Assembly (NCBI RefSeq): GCF_030056815.1
Contig: NZ_JASHKR010000006.1
Location: 115,125 to 179,124, forward strand
Source: Rhodococcus sp. IEGM 1379
GTDB lineage: Bacteria > Actinomycetota > Actinomycetes > Mycobacteriales > Mycobacteriaceae
Length of the DNA stretch: 64,000 nucleotides
Direction: 5' to 3'
Part shown: positions 51,622 through 60,635 of the stretch, one piece after another
Numbering within the stretch: position 1 is the stretch's first letter
How the letters are laid out: each line of letters starts with the position of its first letter
Notes under the pieces: generated by a model
What the model was told of the DNA's origin: nothing
The model's database searches: none
Seen by the model: only the letters and a program-made list of their open reading frames with translations
Made by a program: the position numbers and the translations under genes

Positions 51622-52110
51622 TTAATCTTCGTCGGGCAGTGTCGGGTCGATCACCTGTGGGTCTACTCCGAGGAACGTACTGACCTGGTGCACTAACACG
51701 TCGTGGACCAAATCCGTGAGTTCATCCGGATTTTTGGCACGTTGCTCCAGCGGTCGACGGAACAATACGATTCGCGCTCGCGTCGTCTTGCCGTAGCGAT
51801 CGATGCCGGCTGGGATCAAGCGTGAGAGAGGTACCGGTCCGTCTGCGACAACTTCCGGCGGCCAGGTCACCGAGTCGGGATCGCGGGCGAAGATCTTCGG
51901 AACCTCGTCCACAGCGATATCGAGTTTCTTGAGTCGGTCGTGCCAGGCGCTGTCGACCGGGGCAAATGCATCCATGACCAGTAGGTCGAACTTCTCCGCT
52001 CGGGTTCGACGTGCGGGAACCTCCGGTGGAAGCAAGGGTCCACGCAGTCCTCGTCCGCGCCGCTCGATAGAACGGGTGGTCACCGAGCGTCTGCGGGGGG
52101 AGCGTGGCAT
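51622..52110 (-). CDS. Metallopeptidase-family protein with degenerate zinc motif (Rv3259-like)
   Basis: A 162-residue protein of the family annotated as zincin-like metallopeptidases, in the Rv3259 position. The expected HExxH is replaced by HDVLVHQVSTFLG near residue 137, so a catalytic glutamate is missing at the usual place. The basic N-terminus (RRRSVTTRSIERRGRGLRG) and the WPPEVVADGPVPLSRLIPAG core are conserved-looking. It is divergent from the DUF3499 gene, and both have leaderless -10 elements. The function is unknown; I would not call it an active peptidase. Confidence 0.78.
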   Translation of the reverse strand: MPRSPRRRSVTTRSIERRGRGLRGPLLPPEVPARRTRAEKFDLLVMDAFAPVDSAWHDRLKKLDIAVDEVPKIFARDPDSVTWPPEVVADGPVPLSRLIPAGIDRYGKTTRARIVLFRRPLEQRAKNPDELTDLVHDVLVHQVSTFLGVDPQVIDPTLPDED

Positions 52111-52117
52111 GCCGTCG

Positions 52118-52123
52118 AGATTA
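52118..52123 (-). promoter_or_regulatory. -10 element, leaderless metallopeptidase-like gene
   Basis: Reverse-strand TAATCT ends 7 bases before the ATG at 52110. Confidence 0.5.
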
Positions 52124-52176
52124 CGACAGTCGAAGCCGCCCGGTGTGTCCGAGTAGGTTCCGGCAGCGGGGAGGAC

Positions 52177-52182
52177 TAGGCT
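52177..52182 (+). promoter_or_regulatory. -10 element, leaderless DUF3499 gene
   Basis: TAGGCT lies 8 bases before the GTG at 52191 and decides that start. Confidence 0.5.
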
Positions 52183-52190
52183 CCGTACCT

Positions 52191-52589
52191 GTGAGATCTC
52201 TGCGTCGCTGCTGCCGCCCCGGGTGCAAGAACCCCGCCGTCGCGACGTTGACGTATGTCTACTCGGATTCCACCGCTGTTGTAGGTCCGCTGGCTACTGT
52301 CGCGGAACCGCACTCGTGGGATCTGTGTGACAACCATGCGTCGCGTATCACGGTCCCCAAAGGCTGGGAAATGGTCCGGTACGAGGGAGGATTCTCCACA
52401 AGTACCCCGGATGAGGACGACTTGACCGCCCTGGCGGAAGCCGTTCGTGAGGCCGGTTTCGGCGACCGAAACAAGGGTCGTGAGGATTCCGGCGCTTCAC
52501 TGAACGAGGACGTCCGTTCTATCGCTCCCACCGCAGCCCGCACCGGGCGCCGAGGGCACCTACGTGTCCTGCCGGACCCGTCGGCCTGA
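52191..52589 (+). CDS. DUF3499 protein, zinc-ribbon-like
   Basis: A 132-residue actinobacterial protein (Rv3258c-like). The N-terminus has RRCCRPGC and later WDLCDNHASR, giving four possible zinc ligands over about 45 residues (CCxxxC and CxxH). The C-terminal half is acidic then basic and low in complexity. GTG at 52191 places the cysteines at residues 7, 8 and 12, as expected, and has a leaderless TAGGCT. It lies 110-120 bases before manB. The family has no known function. Confidence 0.83.
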   Translation: MRSLRRCCRPGCKNPAVATLTYVYSDSTAVVGPLATVAEPHSWDLCDNHASRITVPKGWEMVRYEGGFSTSTPDEDDLTALAEAVREAGFGDRNKGREDSGASLNEDVRSIAPTAARTGRRGHLRVLPDPSA

Positions 52590-52708
52590 CTCGAGGCGAC
52601 TGCCTCCATGACAAGAAATTGTCATGCGTGAAGCACTAGGCTTGCTCACAACTTTCAGCGTCCCTCGGACAGATCCGTCGGGATGCGCATACAAGGAGAA
52701 TGAATTCA

Positions 52709-54082
52709 GTGGTGCGAACAGCCGAGTCGGTTGCTGCAATCATCAAGGCGTACGACGTCCGTGGCGTAGTCGGTGAGCAGATCGACGAAGATTTTGTGCG
52801 CGATGTCGGCGCTTCGTTTGCACGGCTGGTCCGCGACGAAGCCGGCGCAGCTACCACCGTCGTGATCGGTCACGACATGCGTGCATCCTCGCCGTCCTTG
52901 TCTGCGGCTTTCGCGGACGGTGTCGTCGCACAGGGACTCGATGTCGTCCATATCGGACTGGCGTCCACCGATGAGCTGTATTTTGCCTCCGGATTGTTGA
53001 ACTGCCCCGGCGCGATGTTCACCGCGAGCCACAACCCGGCCAAGTACAACGGAATCAAGCTGTGCCGAGCCGGTGCAAAGCCTGTCGGCCAGGACACCGG
53101 TCTGGGAGTCATCTCGGCCGAGGTTGTTTCCGGCGTACCCGAGTTCGACGGTCCGGCAGGGTTGGTCAGCAGCCAGGATGTGCTCGAGGAGTACGCGAGT
53201 TACCTGCGCGGACTGGTCGACCTCTCCGAAATGCGTGAGATGAAAGTTGCCGTCGACGCGGGCAACGGTATGGGTGGACACACCGCCCCCGCTGTATTCG
53301 GGCCGATGCCCCTCGACGTCGCACCCCTGTACTTCGAACTTGACGGCACGTTCCCGAACCACGAGGCGAACCCGCTCGATCCGGCCAACATCGTGGACCT
53401 GCAGGCGTATGTCCTCGAGACGGGAGCCGATCTCGGTCTCGCTTTCGACGGCGACGCCGATCGATGCTTCGTCGTCGACGAAAAGGGCGAGCCGGTATCA
53501 CCGTCCGCCGTGACCGCGCTTGTCGCCAAGCGCGAGTTGGCGAAGGAGCCCGGCGCCTCGATCATCCACAACCTCATCACGTCAGCGGCGGTGCCCGAAC
53601 TGGTCACCGAGTTGGGTGGAGTGCCGATTCGTACTCGCGTGGGCCATTCGTTCATCAAGCAGGAGATGGCCGACACCGGAGCAATTTTCGGCGGCGAGCA
53701 TTCCGCTCACTACTACTTCCGCGAATTCTGGGGTGCAGACTCCGGCATGCTGGCCGCACTGCACGTCCTTGCAGCACTCGGTGAGCAGGACCGACCGCTG
53801 TCGGAACTGATGGCCGAATACACCCGCTACAGCGCTTCCGGTGAAATCAACTCCACCGTCGCGGATGCTGCCGACCGCACCGCTGCCGTCATTGCGGCCT
53901 TCACAGATCGCACCGAATCCGTTGATCGTTTGGACGGCGTCACGGTCAACCTGTCCGGCAAGGCCTGGTTCAACCTGCGCGCATCCAACACCGAACCGTT
54001 GCTCCGACTGAACGTCGAAGCCCTGACGCAAGCAGATGTCGACGCGTTGGTCGACGAGATCTTGGCGATCGTGCGCAACTGA
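52709..54082 (+). CDS. manB: Phosphomannomutase/phosphoglucomutase
   Basis: A 457-residue alpha-D-phosphohexomutase. The phosphoserine loop is FTASHNPAKYNG, the metal-binding loop AFDGDADRCFVVDE, the sugar loop GGEHSAHYYFRE and the phosphate-binding loop RASNTEPLLRLN, so all four are intact. It interconverts mannose-6-phosphate and mannose-1-phosphate, between ManA and ManC. AAGGAG at 52693-52698 is too close to the ATG at 52700 (one base), so GTG at 52709 or 52712 fits better. Matches Rv3257c. Confidence 0.92.
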   Translation: MVRTAESVAAIIKAYDVRGVVGEQIDEDFVRDVGASFARLVRDEAGAATTVVIGHDMRASSPSLSAAFADGVVAQGLDVVHIGLASTDELYFASGLLNCPGAMFTASHNPAKYNGIKLCRAGAKPVGQDTGLGVISAEVVSGVPEFDGPAGLVSSQDVLEEYASYLRGLVDLSEMREMKVAVDAGNGMGGHTAPAVFGPMPLDVAPLYFELDGTFPNHEANPLDPANIVDLQAYVLETGADLGLAFDGDADRCFVVDEKGEPVSPSAVTALVAKRELAKEPGASIIHNLITSAAVPELVTELGGVPIRTRVGHSFIKQEMADTGAIFGGEHSAHYYFREFWGADSGMLAALHVLAALGEQDRPLSELMAEYTRYSASGEINSTVADAADRTAAVIAAFTDRTESVDRLDGVTVNLSGKAWFNLRASNTEPLLRLNVEALTQADVDALVDEILAIVRN

Positions 54083-54126
54083 GAAGATTATCTGCTCGAT
54101 TGGTTTGTCGGCGCATCGACTTACCT

Positions 54127-54148
54127 GGGATAGTTGGGGGACTATCCC
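54127..54148. repeat. Hairpin between manB and the TobH-like gene
   Basis: GGGATAGT (54127-54134) and ACTATCCC (54141-54148) form a perfect 8-base stem with a TGGGGG loop. No T-run follows, so it is an attenuator or operator candidate rather than a clear terminator. Confidence 0.45.
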
Positions 54149-54197
54149 GCACGGGACACTGCGAGAGAATTTGGTACGGAGAAGGGGGTGCGGTGAA

Positions 54198-55322
54198 ATG
54201 ACAGCGCCGACGCCGCTTCTCGACCTCGACGACAGTGACGGTTTGTCTGCTGCCGATTTCGAGGGGCTACTGCGTTCGGTAGCCATGGGGGGCGCACAGA
54301 TTCGCTCGACAGCTTCGGCCATTGCCGAGGGCACATTGGATCGGCTGGTTGGTCTGCGGCCACGAAGCATCGTGTTGGTCGCCGGGGCCGGGGGTGCCAG
54401 GCACGCTGCCCGGATCGCCGTCGCTCTGCTCGGTAACTCGGTCAGTTGTCCGTTGGTCTTGTTGGACCGGACACCGTCGTGGGTGGGTCCACTCGACGTC
54501 GTGGTTGTCGCGGGTGACGACGCCGGCGATCCGAGGCTGGTGGAATCCGTTGACGGCGGCGTCCGTCGCGGCGCCGAAGTTGTCGTGGCGGTTCCCGAAG
54601 AAGGTCCGATGCGTGCCGCCGCGGCCGGCCGAACCATGTCCCTGGCGCCACGTGTGTTCACTGCCCCACGCCATACGATGATGCGTTTTCTCGCAGTCTT
54701 CGCCGCCGTTGTCGCCGCGATCGACAACCGTGGTCGCAGTGCCGACGGAACGTCGTACTTAGGTCGCAGTGCAGACGGAACGTCGTTTCTCGATCGCATC
54801 GCGGATGCCGTCGATGCGGAAGCAATCAGCGACGGGCCGACAAACGAGGTCTTCCACAACCCGGCAAAATCGTTGGCCACTCGCATGCGTGACCATCGCG
54901 TCGTTCTGTGCGGCAGCGGCGCACTCGCGTCTGCGCTCGCTGAATATGCAAGTGCTTCACTCCTGGCATCCGGGCATTCTGCTGCCGGCGCAGAGCTCTC
55001 CGATGTGATTGCCGCCGCCCGGTCACTGTTCGTCCCGACAGGTGGCGCACGTGATTCGGTGTTCCACGATCCGTTCTTTCATGATCCGGAGTTTGACGGC
55101 GCACTCCCGGTCGACCCCGTTCGTGTTTTCGTTTTTGCCATGGAAGCGGGTCGTGGGGAGGCCACACGCAGGATCGATGCGCTTGCAGATGCAGACTTGG
55201 TGATCGCCGCGCACGACGACACAGCCGACACGGGGGTATCGGAGATGGAACAGCTATTTGTTTTGGCGTCGCGTCTGGATATGGCGTCGGCGTACGTGCA
55301 GTTGACGGGTGGTGCGCGGTAG
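54198..55322 (+). CDS. TobH/SIS-like protein between manB and manA
   Basis: A 374-residue protein corresponding to Rv3256c, sometimes called TobH. It has two Rossmann-like halves (SIVLVAGAGGARHAARIAVAL; VVLCGSGALASALAEYASAS) reminiscent of the SIS/phosphoglucose-mannose isomerase family, but no clear catalytic residues. A 30-base direct repeat gives GRSADGTSYL-GRSADGTSFL at about residues 179-198, and a smaller FHDPFFHDPEF repeat occurs later. GGAGAAGGGGGTG precedes the ATG at 54198. It overlaps manA by one base, so a role in mannose metabolism is likely but unproven. Confidence 0.82.
   Translation: MTAPTPLLDLDDSDGLSAADFEGLLRSVAMGGAQIRSTASAIAEGTLDRLVGLRPRSIVLVAGAGGARHAARIAVALLGNSVSCPLVLLDRTPSWVGPLDVVVVAGDDAGDPRLVESVDGGVRRGAEVVVAVPEEGPMRAAAAGRTMSLAPRVFTAPRHTMMRFLAVFAAVVAAIDNRGRSADGTSYLGRSADGTSFLDRIADAVDAEAISDGPTNEVFHNPAKSLATRMRDHRVVLCGSGALASALAEYASASLLASGHSAAGAELSDVIAAARSLFVPTGGARDSVFHDPFFHDPEFDGALPVDPVRVFVFAMEAGRGEATRRIDALADADLVIAAHDDTADTGVSEMEQLFVLASRLDMASAYVQLTGGAR
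54732..54791 (+). repeat. 30-bp tandem duplication inside the TobH-like gene
   Basis: Two adjacent 30-base units (54732-54761 and 54762-54791), both starting GGTCGCAGTGC, duplicate ten codons in frame. They differ at only a few positions, so the duplication looks recent. Confidence 0.8.
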
Positions 55323-56539
55323 TGCAAGAACTCGAAGGTGCTTTGAGGTCGTATGCGTGGGGGTCGCGTACGGCCATCGCGGAACTTCGCGGGCGCCCCG
55401 TGCCATCGGCCCATCCCGAGGCAGAATTGTGGCTGGGTGCGCACCCGGGTGATCCGGCTCTCGTCGTTGACGAGAACGGCACTGAATCATTGCTCGAGTT
55501 GCTGCGCCGCGACCCCGCAGGACAGTTGGGTTCTGCCAACGTCGAAGCATTCGGCGAGCGGCTGCCGTTCCTGCTGAAATTGCTCGCGGCGGAAGAACCG
55601 TTGTCGTTGCAGGCTCATCCGAGCGCCCGGCAGGCGGCAGAGGGTTTCCGCCGGGAAAATGAGTTGGGCGTGCCGATGGACGCATCGATTCGCAACTACA
55701 AGGACGGTAGTCACAAGCCTGAACTTGTTGTCGCTTTGAGTCGGTTCGAGGCTCTCGCCGGGTTCCGTGAACCGGCGCGGACGGTCAAGATGCTGCGCGC
55801 GTTGGCGGTAGCCGAACTCGAGCCGTATATCGGCCTCCTCGAAGGACAACCGGACTCCGACGGACTGCGCGCGCTGTTCACTACATGGATAACGCTGCCG
55901 TCCGCTGCGCTCGGTACGCTGCTGCCGGCGGTACTTTCGGGATGCATCAGTTACGTTTCGCAACGAGACGTCGAGTTCGCGCCAGAGATACGCACGGCGC
56001 TCGAACTCGGCGAGTCGTACCCCGGCGACGCCGGAGTGCTGGCTGCGCTGCTCCTCAACCGAGTCACGCTCGAGCCGGGTCAGGGAATCTTTCTCGCTGC
56101 CGGGAACCTTCATGCCTACCTGCACGGACTGGCAGTCGAGATTATGGCGAATTCCGACAATGTCTTGCGCGGTGGATTGACCCCGAAACACGTCGATGTT
56201 CCCGAGTTGCTTCGCGTTCTCGATTTCAACGGTGCAGACATCACGGTTCTCGAGCCCGAGCTGGGACCAGATTCGGCGGAATTCACCTATCCGACACCGG
56301 CATCGGAATTCCGGTTGACGCGGATCGAATTCGGCGAAGGCACGACGGAGAGCGTCGTACCGGAGGGTGGTCCGAGAATCTTGATCTGCACGGCCGGCGC
56401 GGTGACGGCTCGGTGCGGAAGCAGTGAGCTCGACCTCGGTGCGGGGCGGTCGGCGTGGATTTCCGCGGACGAGCCGGCTGTTCGGATAACGGCGAAAAGC
56501 ATGCACGCGCAGGTATTCAGTGCTTCGGTTGGTCGATAG
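55322..56539 (+). CDS. manA: Mannose-6-phosphate isomerase, class I
   Basis: A 405-residue cupin enzyme. Zinc ligands lie in SLQAHPSARQA (His), KPELVVAL (Glu) and GNLHAYLHG (His). It interconverts fructose-6-phosphate and mannose-6-phosphate. The GTG at 55322 shares a base with the preceding stop. manB, the TobH-like gene and manA form one unit which, with manC upstream, makes GDP-mannose. It matches Rv3255c. Confidence 0.93.
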   Translation: MQELEGALRSYAWGSRTAIAELRGRPVPSAHPEAELWLGAHPGDPALVVDENGTESLLELLRRDPAGQLGSANVEAFGERLPFLLKLLAAEEPLSLQAHPSARQAAEGFRRENELGVPMDASIRNYKDGSHKPELVVALSRFEALAGFREPARTVKMLRALAVAELEPYIGLLEGQPDSDGLRALFTTWITLPSAALGTLLPAVLSGCISYVSQRDVEFAPEIRTALELGESYPGDAGVLAALLLNRVTLEPGQGIFLAAGNLHAYLHGLAVEIMANSDNVLRGGLTPKHVDVPELLRVLDFNGADITVLEPELGPDSAEFTYPTPASEFRLTRIEFGEGTTESVVPEGGPRILICTAGAVTARCGSSELDLGAGRSAWISADEPAVRITAKSMHAQVFSASVGR

Positions 56540-56568
56540 TTACATTTGTTGTCAGACAGGGAGAATTT

Positions 56569-57495
56569 GTGTCGGCTAGCGGCAGTAAGAAAGCAATTCT
56601 CGCGGCATTGGGTGCGAATGCCGGAATAGCAGTAGCCAAATTTGCGGGATTCCTGATCACCGGCTCGTCGTCGATGCTGGCAGAGTCTGTGCACTCGGTT
56701 GCTGACACGTCCAATCAGGGACTGCTGCTTCTGGGGCAGAAGAAAGCCGAACGTGAAGCCGACCAACTCCATCCGTTCGGGTACGGGCGTAGTCGATACT
56801 TCTATTCGTTTGTTGTCGCTCTGGTGCTGTTCACTCTCGGTTCGATGTTCGCGATCTACGAGGGAATACACAAGATTCAACATCCCGAGGACCTCAACTC
56901 GGCGTACGTCGCAGTCATTATTCTGGTTATTGCGATCGGACTCGAAGGCTTCAGTTTCTGGACCGCCATCAAAGAATCACGTTTGGTCAAGGGCGACTCG
57001 ACGTGGTGGGGCTTCATCCGCAATTCACGGAGCCCGGAACTGCCCGTCGTCCTGCTCGAAGATTTCGGCGCGTTGATCGGACTGGCGCTGGCACTTGGCG
57101 GCGTCGCGTTGACGATGATGACGGGCAACCCGGTTTTCGACGGTATCGGCACACTCTGCATCGGAATTCTGCTCGGGATCATTGCGATCATTCTGATCGT
57201 CGAGATGCAGAGCCTGCTGATCGGTGAGGGCGCTACCAGCGCGGAAACCGACCGGATTCTGGCGGCGCTGGTCGACGGAACCCGCATCGAACGCGTCATC
57301 CATTGCAAGACGCAGTACCTGGGTCCCGAAGAACTTCTGGTTGCCGCGAAGGTCGCCGTGCCCTTCGGTTCCACGATCTCGGATGTCGCCGCCGCTATCG
57401 ACGCGGCCGAGGCGCGGGTGCGCGCTGCGGTTCCCGCCGCGCGTGTGATCTATCTGGAACCCGATCTGGACAGGCTTGCGAAAGAAGCCAGGTGA
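56569..57495 (+). CDS. Cation diffusion facilitator (CDF) family transporter
   Basis: A 308-residue CDF protein. Six transmembrane helices lie in about residues 10-220, and the metal-site helices read SSMLAESVHSVADTSNQ and, in helix V, VLLEDFGALIGLALAL, giving the HxxxD/ExxxD-type sites. The C-terminal cytoplasmic domain is at about 220-308. It exports Zn2+, Fe2+ or similar by proton antiport. GTG at 56569 has GGGAGA 5 bases upstream. It is not in the mycobacterial gene order, so it is a rhodococcal addition. Confidence 0.88.
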   Translation: MSASGSKKAILAALGANAGIAVAKFAGFLITGSSSMLAESVHSVADTSNQGLLLLGQKKAEREADQLHPFGYGRSRYFYSFVVALVLFTLGSMFAIYEGIHKIQHPEDLNSAYVAVIILVIAIGLEGFSFWTAIKESRLVKGDSTWWGFIRNSRSPELPVVLLEDFGALIGLALALGGVALTMMTGNPVFDGIGTLCIGILLGIIAIILIVEMQSLLIGEGATSAETDRILAALVDGTRIERVIHCKTQYLGPEELLVAAKVAVPFGSTISDVAAAIDAAEARVRAAVPAARVIYLEPDLDRLAKEAR

Positions 57496-57605
57496 GCAAT
57501 CTTTCCTCCACAGGCTTAGGCTGAATGCATCTCTGTTGCCACTGACGGGACCGGCTGGTCCACCTTGCCGCCCGCGGTATGTAGTCGGTCTGCAAGGAGG
57601 CGGCT

Positions 57606-59102
57606 GTGGCCATCAAGGACGAGCAAGCGGGATCACGACGTTCAAAACTGTTCCGAACCAAATCGATTGAGCAGTCGATCAAGGACACCGACGAACCGGA
57701 GACCAAACTCCGAAAAGATCTGAACTCCTGGGATCTCACCGTGTTCGGTGTCGCGGTGGTCATCGGCGCAGGAATCTTTACACTTACGGCCCGGACGGCA
57801 GGTAATGTCGCCGGGCCGTCGGTGTCTCTTGCCTTTGTCATCGCGGCATTTGCCTGTGGACTCGCAGCACTTTGTTACGCCGAATTCGCGTCGACGGTGC
57901 CTGTCGCCGGTAGTGCGTACACGTTCTCCTACGCCACATTTGGTGAATTCGTGGCATGGATTATCGGCTGGGACCTCATCCTCGAATTTGCGTTGGCATC
58001 CTCGGTGGTAGCCAAAGGTTGGTCCCTGTATCTCGGTGAGGTGATGGGTTCGCATAGTCCGATAGTCGAATGGGGGCCGATCAATTTCGACTGGGGAGCG
58101 GTGCTGGTTGTCGCCGTCATCACGGTGCTGCTTGCCACGGGCACCAAACTGTCCTCGCGGGTTTCGTTGGTGATTACGGCGATCAAAGTGGCGGTGGTGC
58201 TGCTGGTGATCATCGTGGGCATGTTCTACATCAACACCGACAACTACACGCCGTACATCCCGGCGCCCCAACCGGCGTCGACGGGTGAGGGTATCCACCA
58301 GTCGCTGTTCTCCTATGTGACGGGGGCGGGCGGAAGTTCGTTCGGCTGGTACGGGTTGTTGGCGGCGGCGAGTCTGGTGTTCTTCGCGTTCATCGGTTTC
58401 GACGTGGTCGCGACTACTGCGGAAGAGACGAAGGATCCGCAGAAGGCGTTGCCGCGGGGGATTCTCGGTTCACTGCTGATCGTCACAGTCCTGTATGTCG
58501 CGGTGACGCTCGTCCTGACAGGCATGGTCAACTACCACGTCCTCGAAGGTGACACGTCCAATCTTGCAACCGCATTCGCGTTCCATGACATCACGTGGGC
58601 GAAAAACGTCATCTCGTTCGGAGCCCTCGCAGGTCTGACGACAGTGGTGATGGTGTTGATGCTCGGTCAGACTCGTGTGCTCTTCGCGATGGCGCGTGAC
58701 GGTTTGATGCCGCGCCGGCTTGCGCCGACCGGTAAGCACGGAACTCCGGTGCGGATCACGGTGTTGGTCGGCGTGGTGGTTGCGGTGCTGGCCGGTGTTT
58801 TCCCGATCGGCACCCTGGAAGAAATGGTGAACATCGGAACGCTGTTCGCGTTTGTTCTGGTTTCGATCGGTGTGCTGGTTCTGCGCCGGACGCGACCGGA
58901 TCTGCCACGTGGATTCCGCGTTCCGCTTGTCCCGTTTGTGCCGATTCTGGCGGTGCTGGCGTGCCTGTGGCTGATGTTCAACTTGTCGGTGGAGACCTGG
59001 CTGCGGTTCATCGTGTGGATGGCTCTCGGTGTGGTCGTCTACTTCGCGTACAGCCGACAGCATTCGATGATCGGCAAGCGGGAACGAGGGGAAGTTCCCT
59101 AG
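57606..59102 (+). CDS. APC superfamily amino acid permease (CAT-like)
   Basis: A 498-residue transporter with 12-14 transmembrane helices. The first helix contains the substrate-binding FGVAVVIGAGIFTLT (GAGIF) motif, and FAFIGFDVVATTAEETKDPQKALP is the family's loop consensus. It belongs to the cationic amino acid transporter-type branch. GTG at 57606 has AAGGAGG 6 bases upstream. It is in the place of Rv3253c, directly before alkB. No clear link to alkane use. Confidence 0.9.
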   Translation: MAIKDEQAGSRRSKLFRTKSIEQSIKDTDEPETKLRKDLNSWDLTVFGVAVVIGAGIFTLTARTAGNVAGPSVSLAFVIAAFACGLAALCYAEFASTVPVAGSAYTFSYATFGEFVAWIIGWDLILEFALASSVVAKGWSLYLGEVMGSHSPIVEWGPINFDWGAVLVVAVITVLLATGTKLSSRVSLVITAIKVAVVLLVIIVGMFYINTDNYTPYIPAPQPASTGEGIHQSLFSYVTGAGGSSFGWYGLLAAASLVFFAFIGFDVVATTAEETKDPQKALPRGILGSLLIVTVLYVAVTLVLTGMVNYHVLEGDTSNLATAFAFHDITWAKNVISFGALAGLTTVVMVLMLGQTRVLFAMARDGLMPRRLAPTGKHGTPVRITVLVGVVVAVLAGVFPIGTLEEMVNIGTLFAFVLVSIGVLVLRRTRPDLPRGFRVPLVPFVPILAVLACLWLMFNLSVETWLRFIVWMALGVVVYFAYSRQHSMIGKRERGEVP

Positions 59103-59120
59103 ATTTACAAAATCCTTTGT

Positions 59121-59189
59121 TTGTCTATGCATTGGACAAAATACGTTGTATTGTCTACTCCATAGTGAACTGACTCACAATTGTGGGTC
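59121..59189 (+). promoter_or_regulatory. alkB upstream region with operator candidates
   Basis: GACTCACAATTGTGGGTC at 59172-59189 is an 18-base palindrome with one mismatched pair. Upstream, TTGTCTA is directly repeated at 59121-59127 and 59151-59157, exactly 30 bases apart, with an inverted GACAA (59135-59139) between. The TetR-type regulator encoded after the rubredoxins is the likely binder of the palindrome. The promoter hexamers are not clear. Confidence 0.5.
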
Positions 59190-59211
59190 GATTCGAATGG
59201 AGGAGCACACC

Positions 59212-60453
59212 GTGTCGACACACGTGAGCGCGCAGTTCGGGCCGGCAACGCCGCCTGAGGAATGGCGCGACAAGAAGCGTTATCTCTGGCTGCTCGGCCT
59301 GGTTCCGCCTACTTCGGTGTTCATCGCCGTCGGAATGGTCGCGGTATTCAACAGCGTCGGTTGGGCTGCCGTCGCGCCCGTGTGGTGGTGGATCGGGCCA
59401 CTACTTGTGTACGTTCTGCTGCCGATTCTGGACGTCTTCTTCGGCCCCGACGGTGAGAATCCGCCGGACGACGTCATGGAACGGCTCGAGAATGACAAGT
59501 ACTACCGGTACTGCACGTACATCTACATTCCGTTCCAGTTGGTCAGTCTGGTGGTGGCCTGCTACCTGTGGTCGGCAACCGACTTGTCCTGGCTCGGTAT
59601 GGACGGCGGGCTGGGGCTGATCTCCAAGATCGGTCTGGCCATCACTATCGGTTGTGTCGCCGGAATCGGAATCAACACAGCGCACGAGTTGGGTCACAAG
59701 AAGGATGACCTCGAGCGCTGGCTGTCCAAAGTCACTCTGGCGCAGTCCTTCTACGGACACTTCTACATCGAACACAATCGCGGGCATCATGTGCGTGTCG
59801 CGACACCGGAGGATCCGGCGTCGTCTCGATTCGGCGAGAGCTTCTGGGCTTTCCTTCCGCGAAGCGTGTGGGGTTCGCTGCGGTCTTCGTGGGAACTCGA
59901 GAAGGCTCGGCTAGATCGACTGGGTAAGAAGCCGTGGACAATTCGCAATGACGTCCTGCATTCGTGGCTGATGTCCGTGGTCCTGTTCGGAGTGCTGACG
60001 GCAGTGTTCGGACTTTCGATCTTGCCGTTCCTGGTGTTGCAGGCAGTGTTCGGTTTCTGCCTCCTCGAAACGGTCAACTACCTCGAGCATTACGGACTCA
60101 AGCGGAATCGGCTCGATAGTGGTCGGTACGAGCGCGCCGCTCCGCAGCACAGCTGGAATTCGGACCACATCTGCACGAACATTTTCCTGTATCACCTGCA
60201 GCGTCACAGCGATCACCACGCCAATCCGACTCGGCGCTACCAGACGCTTCGGAGTATGGACGGTGCACCCAATTTGCCCAGTGGCTATGCCAGTATGATC
60301 ATGCTGGCCTACGTTCCGCCGCTGTGGCGAAAGGTGATGGATCCCAAGGTGATCGCTCATTACGGTGGTGACGTCACGCGCGTCAATGTTCAGCCGTCGA
60401 AGCGTGAGCGAATCCTCGCTCGGTACGGGGCAGCATCAGGAGAACAGTCATGA
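59212..60453 (+). CDS. alkB: Alkane 1-monooxygenase (AlkB)
   Basis: A 413-residue integral-membrane diiron hydroxylase. All conserved boxes are present: HELGHKKD, EHNRGHHV, the HYG motif in NYLEHYG, and LQRHSDHHANP. Six transmembrane helices are expected. It hydroxylates n-alkanes to 1-alcohols using O2 and electrons from rubredoxin. GTG at 59212 is chosen because GGAGGAG lies 6 bases upstream. The two rubredoxins follow with four-base overlaps. R. erythropolis strains carry several alkB genes; the lack of a rubredoxin reductase here matches the alkB2-type arrangement, so the paralogue number is uncertain. Confidence 0.95.
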   Translation: MSTHVSAQFGPATPPEEWRDKKRYLWLLGLVPPTSVFIAVGMVAVFNSVGWAAVAPVWWWIGPLLVYVLLPILDVFFGPDGENPPDDVMERLENDKYYRYCTYIYIPFQLVSLVVACYLWSATDLSWLGMDGGLGLISKIGLAITIGCVAGIGINTAHELGHKKDDLERWLSKVTLAQSFYGHFYIEHNRGHHVRVATPEDPASSRFGESFWAFLPRSVWGSLRSSWELEKARLDRLGKKPWTIRNDVLHSWLMSVVLFGVLTAVFGLSILPFLVLQAVFGFCLLETVNYLEHYGLKRNRLDSGRYERAAPQHSWNSDHICTNIFLYHLQRHSDHHANPTRRYQTLRSMDGAPNLPSGYASMIMLAYVPPLWRKVMDPKVIAHYGGDVTRVNVQPSKRERILARYGAASGEQS

Positions 60454-60635
60454 GTGCGTATCGATGTCCCGTCTGCGAGTACGTCTACGACGAAGCGATC
60501 GGTGCACCGCGAGAAGGCTTTCCGGCCGGAACACCGTGGACGGAAGTTACCGACGACTGGTGCTGCCCGGATTGTGGTGTGCGGGAGAAGATCGATTTCG
60601 AAGCAGTGTCGATTGAATCAGGAGGTGAATCGTGA
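60450..60635 (+). CDS. Rubredoxin, AlkG1-type
   Basis: A 61-residue rubredoxin. Iron ligands are in CPVCE and CPDCG. After the second CPDCG the sequence has one extra residue and an arginine (VREKIDF), which is the published mark of AlkG1-type rubredoxins that do not replace AlkG in electron transfer to AlkB. The ATG overlaps the alkB stop. It may have another partner or role. Confidence 0.88.
   Translation: MSAYRCPVCEYVYDEAIGAPREGFPAGTPWTEVTDDWCCPDCGVREKIDFEAVSIESGGES

Noticed and set aside
57548..57561. GGACC-GGCT-GGTCC palindrome before the amino acid permease
   Set aside because: Short and GC-only, within chance expectation, with no promoter element next to it.
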